From Stieleria varia (GTDB lineage: Bacteria; Planctomycetota; Planctomycetia; Pirellulales; Pirellulaceae): 64,000 bases of DNA. Positions 62,962-64,000 of this stretch are shown piece after piece. Location of the stretch: positions 558,001-622,000 of the forward strand of contig NZ_CP151726.1 of assembly GCF_038443385.1 (NCBI RefSeq), read 5' to 3'. Under the pieces are notes generated by a model that ran no database searches, was not told the origin of the DNA, and saw only the letters and a list, made by a program, of their open reading frames with translations. A program made the translations under genes and the position numbers. Within the stretch, counting starts at the first letter, position 1. Each line of letters begins with the position of its first letter.

Positions 62962-64000
62962 ATGGATCATCGATTCTCCGTCGTCCCCACCGCACCTCCC
63001 GATGCCATTTTGGGTTTGACCGACGCATTCAATGCGGACACGAATCCTAACAAGATGAACTTAAGCGTCGGTGTCTACAAGGACGCGACCGGACAGACAC
63101 CCGTTTTGCAGAGCGTCAAGGCTGCCGAACAAAAGCTGCTTTCCAACGAAAAGACCAAAGGCTATCTTTCGATCGGCGGTCTCCAGGACTACTGCGACCA
63201 CGTTCGCACGCTGGCCTTTGGCGATCAAGTCCCGGCCGAGCGTGTGGCGGTGTTGCAGACGCCCGGTGGCACCGGCGCATTGCGTGTCGCGGCCGACTTT
63301 CTCAAGACGCAGTTGCCCGGGGCCAAAGTATGGATTCCCACACCGACGTGGGACAATCACCGGGCCATCTTTGATGCCGCGTTGCTACCCAACGACGGCT
63401 ATCGATATCTCGCTGCCGATCGCACTTCGTTGGACCTCGACGCGATGGTCGCGGACTTGCGAGAGAAAGCATCGCCCGGTGACACCGTCTTGTTGCACGG
63501 TTGTTGCCACAATCCGACCGGCATCGATCCGACCGCCGAGCAGTGGAAAGTGATCGCCGACGTGATCGCTGAAAGACGACTGTTGCCGCTGATCGATTTT
63601 GCTTACCAAGGCTTTGGCGACGGACTGGAAGCCGATGCCGTGGGACTACGAACGGTGATGGATCGCGTCGACGAAGCCATGGTGTGTACTTCGTTCTCAA
63701 AGAATTTTGGGTTGTACAGTGAACGCGTCGGAGCCGTCTCGTTGGTCGCCGCCCAGGCGAGCGAAGCCGCAGCGGCCAACAGTCAGCTCAAGCGAATGGT
63801 TCGCACCAACTACAGCAACCCGCCTCGACACGGCGGCGCGATCGTGGCGACGATCCTGTCCGATCCCGAACTGACCGCCATCTGGAAATCCGAGTTGGAC
63901 ACGATGCGAAATCGGATCACCCAGTTGCGTCAACAGTTTGTCGAAACGATGAAGACCACCGGTGCCGGCCACGACTTTTCATTCCTGTTGCCTCAAAAAG
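62962..64000 (+). CDS. Aromatic/aspartate aminotransferase, 3' end outside window
   Basis: 346 complete codons from ATG 62962, then the window ends. MDHRFSVVPTAPPDAILGLTDAFNAD and NLSVGVYKDATGQTPVL match the AspC/TyrB (class I fold) family, with HGCCHNPTGIDPT, DFAYQGFGDGL and the PLP lysine in SFSKNFGLYSERVG. These enzymes transaminate aspartate or aromatic amino acids with 2-oxoglutarate. The reading frame is open to base 64000; only about 50 residues are missing compared with the usual ~395. It is divergent from the GMC gene. Confidence 0.95.
   Translation, partial: MDHRFSVVPTAPPDAILGLTDAFNADTNPNKMNLSVGVYKDATGQTPVLQSVKAAEQKLLSNEKTKGYLSIGGLQDYCDHVRTLAFGDQVPAERVAVLQTPGGTGALRVAADFLKTQLPGAKVWIPTPTWDNHRAIFDAALLPNDGYRYLAADRTSLDLDAMVADLREKASPGDTVLLHGCCHNPTGIDPTAEQWKVIADVIAERRLLPLIDFAYQGFGDGLEADAVGLRTVMDRVDEAMVCTSFSKNFGLYSERVGAVSLVAAQASEAAAANSQLKRMVRTNYSNPPRHGGAIVATILSDPELTAIWKSELDTMRNRITQLRQQFVETMKTTGAGHDFSFLLPQK

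Overview
The window looks like a chromosomal stretch from a marine planctomycete of the Rhodopirellula/Pirellulaceae type. This is inferred from gene content, not from a search. The supporting signs are a dockerin-bearing CSLREA/beta-helix surface protein with an LESRRLLA-type N-terminus, a secreted formylglycine sulfatase, a tetrahydromethanopterin (H4MPT) cofactor gene cluster in a bacterium, a Hint-domain secreted protein, an orphan Cys-rich secreted protein, frequent ATGA/GTGA stop-start overlaps, GTG starts, and many small palindromic repeats. No rRNA, tRNA or CRISPR array was recognised.

Layout. 0-2.2 kb: the end of metY, then a metX-metW fusion (direct sulfhydrylation route to methionine). 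2.4-4.1 kb: a lipoprotein with two Dabb domains and the RNA cyclic phosphodiesterase thpR. 4.1-14.5 kb: a small inverted-repeat element, a membrane Ser/Thr kinase, then a tightly packed set of two membrane P-loop GTPase-like proteins, a TolQ/ExbB-like channel protein, a small secreted protein and an octaheme cytochrome c with TPRs. The last four are joined by 4-nt stop/start overlaps. This is the best candidate in the window for an undescribed multi-gene system. 14.5-20.3 kb: a Hint-domain protein, two abutting MITE-like elements, a Cys-rich secreted protein and the dockerin surface protein. 20.5-24.5 kb: hupE-like, avtA, cutA, ispF and an ABC ATPase. 24.5-27.6 kb: an inverted-repeat pair, a sulfatase, another MITE copy and an SDR that lacks its catalytic Tyr. 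27.8-32.1 kb: aceE-aceF. 32.1-34.5 kb: tandem palindromes and an ExbB-ExbD-ExbD operon. 34.6-39.3 kb: a five-gene overlapping operon (pabA-like, DUF447, beta-RFAP synthase, mtnA, dihydropteroate-synthase-like) for H4MPT-linked C1 metabolism.

39.4-45 kb: a large exported protein, an intracellular subtilase divergent from a possible free-standing I9-like inhibitor, and an exported helical-repeat protein. 45.2-47.8 kb: two overlapping Cys/Met-metabolism PLP enzymes (transsulfuration), so the genome carries both sulfur routes. 47.9-50.9 kb: small genes, including a probable reverse-transcriptase remnant, a DUF1569 protein, a fumarylacetoacetase-family protein and a Nudix protein. 51-55.1 kb: an unknown protein convergent with a DUF4062 (TIR-like) protein, plus a methyltransferase. 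55.2-58.6 kb: a TMTC-like membrane glycosyltransferase with TPRs and an FAD amine-oxidase-fold protein. 58.6-62.8 kb: an archaeal-type XPB helicase-Bax1/DUF790 nuclease pair downstream of a GMC oxidoreductase. 63-64 kb: the start of an aromatic/aspartate aminotransferase that runs off the window.

Start sites were refined using overlaps, Shine-Dalgarno-like sequence and signal peptides. Many genes show no clear Shine-Dalgarno, so some starts remain uncertain.
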